64,000 bases of DNA from Chitinophaga filiformis (GTDB taxonomy: Bacteria > Bacteroidota > Bacteroidia > Chitinophagales > Chitinophagaceae). How positions within the stretch are numbered: the stretch's first letter is position 1; the number at the start of each line of letters is the position of its first letter. Position numbers and translations under genes: made by a program. Shown one piece after another: positions 35,371 through 44,445 of the stretch. Below the pieces are notes generated by a model. It saw only the letters and a list, made by a program, of their open reading frames with translations. It made no database searches and was not told the origin of the DNA. Where the stretch lies: NCBI RefSeq assembly GCF_900102545.1, contig NZ_FNBN01000001.1, positions 1,504,221 to 1,568,220 on the forward strand, given 5' to 3'.

Positions 35371-36849
35371 ATGGAATATATAATAGGAGTGGATCTTGGA
35401 ACAAGCAGCGCCAAAGTATTGGCAGTACGGCAGGACGGAAAAGTGATGGCTCACTCGCAGCAGGAATATCCTATCCACAACCCCGTACCCGGGCAAAGTG
35501 AACAGGACCCGGATGTGATACTGGAAGCAGTGAGAAACGGTATAAGAAGTGTGGCCACGATCATGAAGGACGCACCTGCGGCAGTGTCTTTCAGCACGGC
35601 CATGCATAGCGTGATGGCGGTGGATAAAGAGGGTAAGGCATTGACTCCCTTGATCATATGGGCGGATAACCGGAGTCAGGCTGTGGCGGATCGCTTACGT
35701 AAGACGCCTTTATCAGCTACGTTGCATCAGCAGACTGGCACACCCGTGCATGCAATGTCTCCCCTGTGTAAGATCATCTGGTGGAAGGAAGAAGCGCCAG
35801 ACATCTTCCAGTCTGCCGCCCGTTTCATCGGTATCAAAGAATATATCTTTTATCATTTCTTTGGCCGGTATATTACAGACCATTCCACCGCGTCTGCTAC
35901 CGGTTTGTTTAATATTCATGACCTGACCTGGAACAAGACCTCCCTGGAAACCGCCGGTATTACAGCAGCACGGCTGCCGGAGGCGATAAGCAGTGACAGC
36001 ATTATTGAGGGGCTACTGGAAAATGTAGCCCGCGACCTGGGATTGCCTCCCGATACACGTTTCATAGCCGGCGCCAGTGATGGCTGCCTGGCACAGCTGG
36101 GTAGTAATGCATTGGACAAAGGGCATGCTACATTGACCATCGGTACCAGCGGGGCAGTGCGTATGACCATTGATCAGCCGGTGACGGATTCAGGGGAGAG
36201 GCTATTCACATATGTACTTACGCCAGGACATTTTGTAACCGGGGGCGCGATCAATAACGGGGGAGTGGTGTTGCAGTGGTACCTGGACTCCTTCCTGCAA
36301 ACAGTTTCCGATAAACCGCTGCAGGTGGATACTGGTTTACAACAGGCGCTGAATACACCTCCGGGAGCAGAAGGACTCCTATGTCTGCCCTATCTCCATG
36401 GTGAACGTGCACCTGTATGGGATGGACATGCCAAAGGTGCTTTCATTGGTGTACAACCACAACATACAACCTGGCATTTTTTACGCGCTTTATTGGAGGG
36501 AATGGCGTTCGGACTGCTAAGTATTACCGAGGCCCTGGAAGAAACCGCGGGAAAAGTAGAGAAGATCTCTGTCAGTGGAGGATTTACCCACTCGCCGGAA
36601 TGGGTACAACTCATGGCAGATGTATTCCAGCGCCCGATGTACCTGCGTCATGAAAGCGACGCTTCTGCCATGGGCGCTGTACTCCTGGGATTCCAGACAT
36701 TAAAGCTCACCACCAGTTTTGCTTCCGTAGAAGAAAAGGTATTCTCTCCGGCAGCGGAGCATGCGGAAGTTTATAAAAACGCCTATGCTGTGCATGGAAA
36801 ATTATATGCAGCACTGAAAGACATATTCCCGGTTATCCAAACATCTTAG
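35371..36849 (+). CDS. gntK: FGGY-family gluconokinase (likely)
   Basis: A 492-residue carbohydrate kinase of the FGGY family. The ATP and sugar motifs are GVDLGTSSAKVLAV (about 6-19), the segment VSFSTAMHSVMAVD, IGTSGAVRM, and GGFTHSPEWVQLMADVF at the C-terminus. The STAMHS segment favours gluconate kinase over xylulokinase. It lies divergently beside the GMC gene, which supports phosphorylation of gluconate or a related oxidised sugar. Its 3' end overlaps mutL by 17 bp. The FGGY family is secure; the substrate is an inference. Confidence 0.85.
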   Translation: MEYIIGVDLGTSSAKVLAVRQDGKVMAHSQQEYPIHNPVPGQSEQDPDVILEAVRNGIRSVATIMKDAPAAVSFSTAMHSVMAVDKEGKALTPLIIWADNRSQAVADRLRKTPLSATLHQQTGTPVHAMSPLCKIIWWKEEAPDIFQSAARFIGIKEYIFYHFFGRYITDHSTASATGLFNIHDLTWNKTSLETAGITAARLPEAISSDSIIEGLLENVARDLGLPPDTRFIAGASDGCLAQLGSNALDKGHATLTIGTSGAVRMTIDQPVTDSGERLFTYVLTPGHFVTGGAINNGGVVLQWYLDSFLQTVSDKPLQVDTGLQQALNTPPGAEGLLCLPYLHGERAPVWDGHAKGAFIGVQPQHTTWHFLRALLEGMAFGLLSITEALEETAGKVEKISVSGGFTHSPEWVQLMADVFQRPMYLRHESDASAMGAVLLGFQTLKLTTSFASVEEKVFSPAAEHAEVYKNAYAVHGKLYAALKDIFPVIQTS

Positions 36850-38722
36850 CCAGGTCTGTCAGCTTAAAGGAAATATACGTGTACTTGCCGCCTGGCGCTG
36901 CATTTGGCATAGAACAGGCGAACAGTTCATCGATAATATTCTGCATTTCGCGGGTAGACAATGACTTACCGCTTGGAATGGAATTATTACGGGCCATGGA
37001 GCGGATCAGCTGTTCCCTGCGGGGAACCTTGAGCTCCATGCTGAAGTTCTTGAATTGCTCCAGCAATCCTTCTATGCTTGCCTGCTCATTACCACTCTGA
37101 ATGTCTGCCGGCGTACCTCTTACGACAAACGTATTATTGCCGAAAGGCTCCAGGTCATACCCCAATACCTGCAGATCAGGGAGCATTTCCGTGAGTAGGG
37201 CAGCATCTGCCGGAGGTAATGGCAATGTTTGCGGGAACAGGCTTTGCTGAGTAGCCATCGGGCTTTCCTGTACGGCACGTTGATAACGTTCATACAGAAT
37301 GCGCTCATGGGCAGCCTGCTGATCTATCAGGATAAAACCTGACTTGATCTGTGAGAGGATATATTGCTGATGTACCTGTACCGGTACTTTCTGATCAATG
37401 GTAGTATCCTGCCAGCGCTCGTCTATCATAGATGCAGCTGAAGGACGGTTCTCCACAGGAGAGGAGGTGGTAAAGCGCGCCTCTTCCTGTATTCTGCCAA
37501 TCGTGTCATTTGCAGCGATCGCCGCTGGTTTACCGGAACCATACAGGTCTTTCCAGTGTTTCAGGTTACTGCTGCTGGTTGTATCGATGGTGTGCGCCTG
37601 GTTAGCCTGTGTAAAGCTCTTGTAGAGAGAAGTATTGACAGACTTGGCCTGCTGTTGTTCTGTGAAAGGTTTGCTCACCGCATCCAGTTGCTGAATACCC
37701 GGGTCCAGTTCAAAGTCCAGCGTAGGCGTAATGTTGAACTGTGCCAGCGCATGTTTCACGGCAGATTGTATAAACGCGTACATCACCTTTTCATCGTCGA
37801 ACTTAATCTCCTGTTTGGTAGGATGTACGTTGATATCCACATGACCCGGATCCAGGTCTATGAACAATACATATAAGGGATAGCTATCCGCCGGTATCAT
37901 TTCCGCAAAAGCGTTCATGATAGCATGATGCAGATACGGGCTCTTGATAAAGCGGTTATTCACAAAGAAGAACTGGTCTCCACGGGTCTTTTTAGCCGTC
38001 TCCGGTTTACCTACAAATCCATACACGTCCATATAGTCTGTCGTTTCCTTGACAGACACCAGCCGGGCATTATAATGCTGGCCGAGGATAGCGATGACAC
38101 GTTGTTTTAGCGAGCCTTTTTCCAGGTAGAACAGCTGCTGGGTATTGCTGGTAAGGGTAAACTGGATCTGTGGAAAAGCCATGGCCACGCGGATGAATTC
38201 ATCCACGATGTGCCTCATTTCTGCTGCATTGCTTTTCAGGAAGTTACGGCGGGCAGGTACGTTGAAGAACAGGTTCTTCATAGCAATACTGGTGCCTTCT
38301 GCTGTCTGGCAGATCTCTTGTTTTCTTACCGCACTGTTGTCAATTTCTATATAGGTGCCAATGTCTGCACCGCGCAGACGGGTTTTCAGTTCAACCTGTG
38401 AAACGGCGGCAATGGATGCCAGTGCTTCACCACGGAAACCCATAGTACGAATGGAGAAAAGATCGTCTATGGTTTGTATTTTGGAAGTGGCATGTCTTTC
38501 AAAGCACATGCGCGCATCCGTTTCACTCATTCCCTTTCCGTTATCGATCACCTGTACCAGTTCTTTACCGGCATCCCGGATAATGAGCTGTATTTCTGTT
38601 GCACCTGCATCCACAGCATTTTCCAACAGCTCTTTTACTGCTGAAGCAGGCCTTTGTATCACTTCCCCCGCTGCTATCTGATTGGCGATGTTGTCTGGTA
38701 ATAGATTGATGATATCCGTCAC
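36833..38722 (-). CDS. mutL: DNA mismatch repair protein MutL
   Basis: A 629-residue repair protein. The N-terminal GHKL ATPase has ELLENAVDAGA, DNGKGM and TMGFRGEALASI. A variable Gln/Asn/Ser-rich linker (about 340-440) leads to the C-terminal dimerisation domain. The endonuclease motif region reads DQQAAHERILYE (467-478), Gln replacing the His of DQHA, and the usual CPHGRP motif is replaced by CSMPNAAPGGK. The start is GTG. The last 17 bp overlap the convergent gluconokinase gene. Confidence 0.95.
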   Translation of the reverse strand: MTDIINLLPDNIANQIAAGEVIQRPASAVKELLENAVDAGATEIQLIIRDAGKELVQVIDNGKGMSETDARMCFERHATSKIQTIDDLFSIRTMGFRGEALASIAAVSQVELKTRLRGADIGTYIEIDNSAVRKQEICQTAEGTSIAMKNLFFNVPARRNFLKSNAAEMRHIVDEFIRVAMAFPQIQFTLTSNTQQLFYLEKGSLKQRVIAILGQHYNARLVSVKETTDYMDVYGFVGKPETAKKTRGDQFFFVNNRFIKSPYLHHAIMNAFAEMIPADSYPLYVLFIDLDPGHVDINVHPTKQEIKFDDEKVMYAFIQSAVKHALAQFNITPTLDFELDPGIQQLDAVSKPFTEQQQAKSVNTSLYKSFTQANQAHTIDTTSSSNLKHWKDLYGSGKPAAIAANDTIGRIQEEARFTTSSPVENRPSAASMIDERWQDTTIDQKVPVQVHQQYILSQIKSGFILIDQQAAHERILYERYQRAVQESPMATQQSLFPQTLPLPPADAALLTEMLPDLQVLGYDLEPFGNNTFVVRGTPADIQSGNEQASIEGLLEQFKNFSMELKVPRREQLIRSMARNNSIPSGKSLSTREMQNIIDELFACSMPNAAPGGKYTYISFKLTDLAKMFG

Positions 38723-38981
38723 TTATTATGTGCCTTTTGCTGTAAAGTTAGGAAAGTTTAATGTTTGATACCGAAGGTGGGGGTAAAGTGGGGGTAAAGA
38801 AGTATGACAGACCAAAAGTATATAAGCAGCAGTTGCTATAGAATTGTTAAATGAATGATAGTACCCGCCTGCATCTGAACCGGAGCAGCCTGCAATTCGT
38901 ACCTTTATTTATAGCGTAGGAATATAACTTATTCACACGATAGTCTTGTTAATAAGACGTTAATCATAAAATATTTCAGCC

Positions 38982-39536
38982 ATGAACTGGAGGAATCTGA
39001 TAATTTTGAGCCTTTCCATCTTAGTTAGTAACTGCACCTACTCTCAACAGGAGCCAAAAAATAAGAACATGGAAGACCAGAAAAAGAGTGATGTATACTC
39101 AAGAACGGACACCAGCAAAGTGAATCTCACCAACGAAGAATGGAAGGGCCGCTTATCGCCGGAAGTATACAATATCGCGCGTGAAAAAGGTACCGAATAC
39201 GCGTTTACAGGAAAATATTGGAACAGTAAGGAGGCAGGTACTTATTATTGCGCCGCCTGTGGTAACCCGCTGTTTGTATCAGACGCAAAATTTGAAAGCA
39301 GCTGCGGCTGGCCCAGTTTCTTTGAACCGATCACCAAAGGAAGTGTGATCTATGCGCCCGACAATACACACGGAATGCACCGTACCGAAGTAATGTGCGG
39401 CCGTTGTAAGGCACACCTCGGACACGTATTCGATGATGGCCCTCCGCCTACCGGTTTACGTTATTGTATCAACTCCGTGATACTTGACTTTGACAAGGCC
39501 AAAGAAGCCGATAAAAATTTTAAGGGAAAACATTAA
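38982..39536 (+). CDS. msrB: Peptide-methionine (R)-S-oxide reductase MsrB, exported
   Basis: A 184-residue enzyme that reduces methionine-R-sulfoxide in proteins. The MsrB domain (about 48-172) has zinc cysteines C90/C93 and C139/C142 and the catalytic C162 (RYCINS). Unlike cytosolic MsrB it begins with a hydrophobic leader ending in a lipobox-like LVSNC (Cys about 18), so it is probably periplasmic or lipid-anchored and repairs envelope proteins. The Asn before the cysteine makes the lipobox non-canonical. It stands alone after mutL. Confidence 0.93.
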   Translation: MNWRNLIILSLSILVSNCTYSQQEPKNKNMEDQKKSDVYSRTDTSKVNLTNEEWKGRLSPEVYNIAREKGTEYAFTGKYWNSKEAGTYYCAACGNPLFVSDAKFESSCGWPSFFEPITKGSVIYAPDNTHGMHRTEVMCGRCKAHLGHVFDDGPPPTGLRYCINSVILDFDKAKEADKNFKGKH

Positions 39537-39597
39537 CGGTAAATGCCTGATCGCGGATATGCCTGCCAAAGCAGTATAACGTAATCAGGCATTCCAG

Positions 39598-39885
39598 CTA
39601 AGAAAGATAAGACTGTAACTCGTTGACGTAAGATGTTGGCTCGAACTCGATAATCTCATAAAGCGCCAGCTGGTGTTTGTCTAGCGGATCTTCGGCGATG
39701 ATTGCTTCCACTTCTTTGCGACTCGAAGCTTTACAAATAATCAACCCTCCGGATTTTGGCTTGCGGCGTCCTGCCAGAATAAATTGCCCGCTCTTATAGA
39801 ACTTCTCCAGAAATGCTCTATGCTGGTCCATATAATGCTCTACGGCAGCTACCGGACGGATGTATTGTAACAGGATTAAGTACAT
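39598..39885 (-). CDS. YciI-family protein
   Basis: A 95-residue alpha/beta-barrel protein of the YciI-like (YCII) family, with YMDQHRAFLEKFYKSGQFILAG and a KASSRKEVEAIIAEDPL segment. The family includes small dioxygenase- or dehydrochlorinase-like proteins, and its general function is unknown. A perfect -7 box (TACCTTTG) lies 48 nt upstream on the minus strand. It is alone on this strand. Confidence 0.9.
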   Translation of the reverse strand: MYLILLQYIRPVAAVEHYMDQHRAFLEKFYKSGQFILAGRRKPKSGGLIICKASSRKEVEAIIAEDPLDKHQLALYEIIEFEPTSYVNELQSYLS

Positions 39886-39933
39886 AACAGCGTTTCAATA
39901 ATAGGATTTATAATCATGTTAGACCTCTTTACA

Positions 39934-39941
39934 CAAAGGTA
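39934..39941 (-). promoter_or_regulatory. -7 promoter box of the YciI gene
   Basis: TACCTTTG on the minus strand is an exact TAnnTTTG match, 48 bp upstream of the start codon. No good -33 element is seen. Confidence 0.4.
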
Positions 39942-40104
39942 TAAAACTATTGCAGCTTTTATTTTTATAATAATAACGTAGAAATGAATGTTTTATCGCC
40001 AATATCCCGTATATGCCCGGCGCAAACGTCCCAAACGCTAATATATAAATAAAATCATTAATTTATAGTAGCCCTCTATAAGGTAGTAAACGAAAAAGAA
40101 AGTA

Positions 40105-40137
40105 TTTTAGCGTACTATTCACTCATTATTAATTTTG
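40105..40137 (+). promoter_or_regulatory. Candidate promoter of the DUF4836 gene
   Basis: TAATTTTG (40130-40137) is an exact -7 match. TTTTAG (40105-40110) could be the -33 element at about 20 bp. The start codon at 40149 lies 11 bp downstream, so the leader would be very short. Confidence 0.45.
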
Positions 40138-40148
40138 ATCCCCTTATT

Positions 40149-41924
40149 ATGAGAAAAATGTTTTCAAAGGTATTACTCGCTATATCGGCCATAGCTATCC
40201 TGCTTACCTCCTGTTCCAAGATGCCGGAGCAAAGCAAATATATTCCCAAAACGGCCAGCCTCGTACTCAGCGTAAACAGCAAACAGATCAGCAAGAAATT
40301 GATTACCAACGGTATTACAATGGACAAACTATTTGCTGCAGTACAGGAAAAAGACAGCTCCAGTGAGGCGCAGAAGTTCTGGAAAGATATAGAGAATTCC
40401 GGACTGGACCTGCAGGCGAACTCATTCGTGTCTGTAGTATACAGTAAAAATCAGTCTTACGTTACCCTGACCGGTGGCCTGAAAGATGCTGCTAAGTTCG
40501 AGGAGTACCTGAAAAAGAACATCAGCAACTTCTCCCTGCAGACGAAGTCTGATTTCAAGTACGTCCTGGAAGACAAACAGGACGCAGTAATTGCCTGGAA
40601 CAAAAGTACCGTTATCTGCCTGAAAGGTATCGAAGGAGACGCGATGCAGAAAGCAATGCCTCCAACCGGTCTTCCAACACCAGACGGCGATCAGGGCGAA
40701 GAATCTTCTGATAGCAATAACGCGCAGCCAGCAAGCCTGGTAACAGCTGCTGACGATATGCAGACCTGGGTGGCTGAAGTAGATCACCTGTTCCACCTGA
40801 AAAAAGATGAAACAGCTGGTTCCATAGAAGCGTTCAATGATCTGCTGAAGAACAATGCCGATCTGAGCGTATACATTAATCCTGAGCCAATCTACAGCGC
40901 ACAGTCAGGTATGATGCCTGCTAACCTGAAAACCTTACTAGCTGGTTGCTACTATACCGGCGCAGTAAACTTTGAGAAGGGTAAAGTTGAAGTAGATGGT
41001 GTTTCCTACGTAGGTAAAGACCTCGCTGCTATCTACAAGAAATATGGTAACATGGAAGCCGACCTGGATATGCTGGAGAAATATCCTTCCCAGAACATCA
41101 CCGGCTTTATTGTATACGGTTTTGATTTCCGTATGATCGGTGATATCGTAAAAAGCACCGGTCTGGATGGTATCGCTAATATGGGACTGCAGAGCTCTGG
41201 CCTAACGCTGGACGATATCCTGAACGCCTTCAAAGGACAACTGGTATTCGTTGCTTCTGACTTCCAGGTGAAGAAAAAGCCAAGCCTGTACATAGAGGGC
41301 GATTCTACCACCACTCCGGAATCCAAATGGGTGTTTGCTATGAAAGTAGGAGATAAGGCTGCTTTCGATAAAGTAATGTCTTCTCCGATGCTGAAAGGCT
41401 TCTTTACTAAACAAGGAGATACTTATGTAATGACACAGAACATGCCTGGTATGCCAGCCATCTCTATCACTGACAAACTGGTAACAAGTGCTTCTGACTC
41501 TGCATTACTCCAGGAATACCTGGCTGGTAAAGGCAAAGCAACTGGCCTGGACAACGATTTCGTGAGCAAGATCAAAGGCAAACCAATGGGAGCTTACGTA
41601 AACTTCGAAAAGATCGTAAACAACATTCCTGACGAAGAAATCCCTGAAGAAGGCAAGCCCCTGGCAGGAAAGTTCAAGAACCTGTTGAGAGATATGACCG
41701 CCGTAAGTAACTCTTTCGATGGTAAAACCCAGCACTCTGAGATCGTACTGAACTTCAAAAACGAGAATGAGAACAGCCTGGTGCAATTGGTAAACCTCGG
41801 TACTGAGGCTGCCAAATACATGGAAGAAAAGAAAAAGGCAGATGCTGCCAAAGCCGCTGCTATGGTTGCCGCTGATTCTGCTGCTGCTGTAGCCGCTGAT
41901 GCAGAAGAAAAAGCAACACACTAA
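40149..41924 (+). CDS. DUF4836 family lipoprotein
   Basis: A 591-residue predicted lipoprotein: the leader ends in ILLTSCSK (lipidated Cys about 22). The sequence has the DUF4836 pattern, with YIPKTASLVLSVNSKQISKK near the start and two tandem-like beta domains. An acidic Ser/Asp/Glu segment is near 180. The C-terminus is a long alanine-rich stretch (ADAAKAAAMVAADSAAA). Function unknown. A perfect hairpin terminator follows, before the ABC transporter genes. Confidence 0.9.
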   Translation: MRKMFSKVLLAISAIAILLTSCSKMPEQSKYIPKTASLVLSVNSKQISKKLITNGITMDKLFAAVQEKDSSSEAQKFWKDIENSGLDLQANSFVSVVYSKNQSYVTLTGGLKDAAKFEEYLKKNISNFSLQTKSDFKYVLEDKQDAVIAWNKSTVICLKGIEGDAMQKAMPPTGLPTPDGDQGEESSDSNNAQPASLVTAADDMQTWVAEVDHLFHLKKDETAGSIEAFNDLLKNNADLSVYINPEPIYSAQSGMMPANLKTLLAGCYYTGAVNFEKGKVEVDGVSYVGKDLAAIYKKYGNMEADLDMLEKYPSQNITGFIVYGFDFRMIGDIVKSTGLDGIANMGLQSSGLTLDDILNAFKGQLVFVASDFQVKKKPSLYIEGDSTTTPESKWVFAMKVGDKAAFDKVMSSPMLKGFFTKQGDTYVMTQNMPGMPAISITDKLVTSASDSALLQEYLAGKGKATGLDNDFVSKIKGKPMGAYVNFEKIVNNIPDEEIPEEGKPLAGKFKNLLRDMTAVSNSFDGKTQHSEIVLNFKNENENSLVQLVNLGTEAAKYMEEKKKADAAKAAAMVAADSAAAVAADAEEKATH

Positions 41925-41946
41925 TCATAATAACGTATTGAGATAG

Positions 41947-41984
41947 AATGTCCATGGCGGTTGCAACTGCCATGGACATTTTTC
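41947..41984 (+). terminator. Terminator after the DUF4836 gene
   Basis: A perfect 12-bp stem (aatgtccatggc / gccatggacatt) around a ggttgcaact loop is followed by T residues. An ATG inside it (41948) opens a long reading frame but is not a plausible start for the ABC gene. Confidence 0.9.
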
Positions 41985-42031
41985 ATTTAGAAAAAGCTCT
42001 ATATTGGGACATCATTAAGAACACCAGTTTC

Positions 42032-42682
42032 ATGCAGATACAGTTAGATAACCTGGTGCCCGTTCCCTTACGTGATAAGATCCTGCAGCGTTCGTCCGAT
42101 ATCTGGAACAGGCCCGTTACATTCACTCCCGGTAGTTTTACTAAAATAAAAGCCCCTTCAGGTACCGGTAAGACAACCCTCGTTCATTACCTGTACCACA
42201 TCAGAACTGACTATACCGGGCAGGTACTGGTAAATGGTCAGCCCTGGGCATCTTATTCAAAAGGTGCTATTGCCGGTATGCGGCAAGAACAGATCAGCGT
42301 AATATTTCAGGACCTGCGCATCTTTGAACAGCTGACCGCCCTGGAAAACATTGAACTGAAAAGAGTGATGAACGCCCAGCCTTATTGTAGCGCAGAGAAG
42401 GTGAAAGAAATGGCTGCCCGCCTGAATGTTACCCACGTACTGAACCAGAGCGGGAGAACGCTTTCCTACGGAGAACGCCAGCGTGTGGCTATTATCCGTG
42501 CACTGGTACAGCCCTTCCAGTGGCTGATCATGGATGAACCCTTCAGCCATCTGGATGAAGACAATGCGAACCGCGCAGCCCAGCTGATCGCAGAAGAATG
42601 TAAAGCCCGTAAGGCTGGATTTATTTTAACAGACCTGGACAACGATACCAGGTTTGCATATGACACATACTACAACTTATGA
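42032..42682 (+). CDS. ABC transporter ATP-binding protein
   Basis: A 216-residue ATPase of the MacB/LolD-like type. Walker A is APSGTGKTTL (41-50), the signature LSYGE starts at residue 144, and Walker B is WLIMDEP with FSHLDE after it. The ATG at 42032 is used because the longer frame starts inside the terminator hairpin. The stop overlaps the permease start in an ATGA junction (42679-42682), showing translational coupling. The cargo is unknown. Confidence 0.9.
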   Translation: MQIQLDNLVPVPLRDKILQRSSDIWNRPVTFTPGSFTKIKAPSGTGKTTLVHYLYHIRTDYTGQVLVNGQPWASYSKGAIAGMRQEQISVIFQDLRIFEQLTALENIELKRVMNAQPYCSAEKVKEMAARLNVTHVLNQSGRTLSYGERQRVAIIRALVQPFQWLIMDEPFSHLDEDNANRAAQLIAEECKARKAGFILTDLDNDTRFAYDTYYNL

Positions 42683-43878
42683 TGCCATCCTTCTACCAGT
42701 TACTCAAAAAGATTATACAGACCGGTATCGGTGCGTCCCGCCTGATCATGGCGGCCGGCGGACTGGGTATCGCCATGATACTCCTGCTCATCGCTATCCA
42801 GGCACATACCGACTTCGATCAGCTATTGAACAATCAGCAGAATGCCAATGAAAGTGCAGACTTCCTGGTCATCAATAAGAAGATCACCAATGCTATGATG
42901 GGACAGAATGCCAAAAGTGAATTCACCCCAGCGGAAATAGCAGATCTCCAGAAACAGCCATTCACAGAAGCATTCGGCTTTATTACTTCCAATCAATACA
43001 AAGTAACCGCCGCTGCGCCTGGCGACCTGCATTTCTACACAGATATGTTCTTTGAATCTGTTCCTGACTCATTCATTGATGTGAAGAACGACGAGTGGAA
43101 ATGGGCGCCGGGTGATAATACCATCCCAATCATCCTGCCCAATGATTTTCTGAACCTCTATAACTTCGGGTTTGCACTCAGCCAGGGGCTGCCGCAGATT
43201 TCACAGGAAACAGTAAAGGCATTGCCTATGAAAGTCACCATTTCCCAGGGACTGATGACACAGGAATTCACGGGACGCATTGTCGGCTTTTCTGATCGCA
43301 TCTCTTCTTTCCTGGTGCCTGTCAGCTTTATGGACTGGGCTAATGGCAAGTTTGGTACCGGGCAGGCGGCATCACCTTCCCGCGTGATCATCAAAACCAA
43401 AGATCCATCCAATCCTGTATTGGCAGAATACCTGAAAGACAAAGGCTATACCACCAACCAGGATAAGATCAAGTACAGCAAAACAAAACGCATTGTGCAG
43501 ATCATTGTATCCGTTATCGGTTTCTTTGGAGTCATCCTGCTGGTGTTTGCGTTGCTGGTATTCAGTATGTTCATCCAGCTGGTAATTGCCAGTTGTAAGA
43601 AAGAGATACAGCTGCTGGTGACGCTGGGTACCGCGCCCCGTCAGTTACAACGCTACCTGATGCGCCAGTTTGTACCGCTGTATATTGCAATAGGCATAGT
43701 TGCTTTATTGCTGGTGGCAGGACTGCAATGGTGGGCTTCCGTACAACTGGCCGCCCACGAAGTGTTCATTTCAAAATGGATCGCTGTAAGTACCGGCTGT
43801 GCCGCTTTGCTGGTAGTTGTGCTAGTGTACATTGTCAACAGGGTCAATGTCAGGAAATACATCAACGCCATCAGCTAA
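42679..43878 (+). CDS. FtsX-like ABC transporter permease
   Basis: A 399-residue membrane subunit with the FtsX/MacB layout: one N-terminal membrane helix (about 25-45), a large periplasmic domain (to about 270), and three C-terminal helices with the FtsX-type loop VASCKKEIQLLVTLG. It pairs with the ATPase by a 4-bp overlap. Such half-transporters work in lipoprotein release, efflux or cell division. No signal peptide is needed for the membrane insertion. Confidence 0.88.
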   Translation: MMPSFYQLLKKIIQTGIGASRLIMAAGGLGIAMILLLIAIQAHTDFDQLLNNQQNANESADFLVINKKITNAMMGQNAKSEFTPAEIADLQKQPFTEAFGFITSNQYKVTAAAPGDLHFYTDMFFESVPDSFIDVKNDEWKWAPGDNTIPIILPNDFLNLYNFGFALSQGLPQISQETVKALPMKVTISQGLMTQEFTGRIVGFSDRISSFLVPVSFMDWANGKFGTGQAASPSRVIIKTKDPSNPVLAEYLKDKGYTTNQDKIKYSKTKRIVQIIVSVIGFFGVILLVFALLVFSMFIQLVIASCKKEIQLLVTLGTAPRQLQRYLMRQFVPLYIAIGIVALLLVAGLQWWASVQLAAHEVFISKWIAVSTGCAALLVVVLVYIVNRVNVRKYINAIS

Positions 43879-43911
43879 CAACATTGTTTTATACACTTAA
43901 AATATATTGAG

Positions 43912-44214
43912 ATGTTTGTACACGTCGTAAATTTCTGGCTGAAGCCAGGTCTTTCAGCAGCTGATATCAAAAAGTTTGAAGAAGGAGTACAATCGCTTTC
44001 AGCGATCGAATCACTGGTAATGTTCAATGTAGGCAAGCCTGCAGCTACTGACCGTCCTGTGATAGACAAAAGTTACAGCTATTGTGAACTGACTGTGTTT
44101 AATGACGAAGCAGGACACGATGTATACCAGCAGCACCCTATACACCTGGCGTTTGTGGAAAACTGCAAGCACCTGTGGGATAAAGTGCTGATCTATGATT
44201 CAGAAACGATCTGA
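43912..44214 (+). CDS. Dabb (stress-responsive A/B barrel) protein
   Basis: A 100-residue alpha+beta barrel domain: MFVHVVNFWLKPGLSAADI at the N-terminus, a central YSYCELTVFNDEAGHDVYQQHP segment, and a HLWDKVLIYDSE end. This matches the Dabb family, small dimeric proteins linked to stress. It follows the ABC genes by 33 bp and is closed by a terminator, so it may share their transcript. No substrate is assigned. Confidence 0.9.
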   Translation: MFVHVVNFWLKPGLSAADIKKFEEGVQSLSAIESLVMFNVGKPAATDRPVIDKSYSYCELTVFNDEAGHDVYQQHPIHLAFVENCKHLWDKVLIYDSETI

Positions 44215-44244
44215 ATCTGAAAGATCAGGAATCTAATATTATTC

Positions 44245-44276
44245 AAGGGTGTATCAAGTACGGTACACCCTTTTTC
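44245..44276 (+). terminator. Terminator after the Dabb gene
   Basis: The stem aagggtgta / tacaccctt with a ten-base loop is followed by several T residues. Confidence 0.85.
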
Positions 44277-44445
44277 ATGCGGATGCCTGATGGAGAGAGG
44301 GTATTAAGCGATTCTGAGAACCGTTGTTATACAGTAGGTCTTTCCGGGCAAGGTGAAGTGCCATTAAAGGGAAAAAAGTACCTTTTGCCTCTTTTGTAGC
44401 ACAGGAGTGCTAAGCCCGGATGTCGGAATCAGGTGTTTCCCAGGT

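Noticed and set aside
41948..42031. Upstream start for the ABC ATPase
   Set aside because: The start codon lies inside the DUF4836 terminator hairpin, so translation from it is unlikely.
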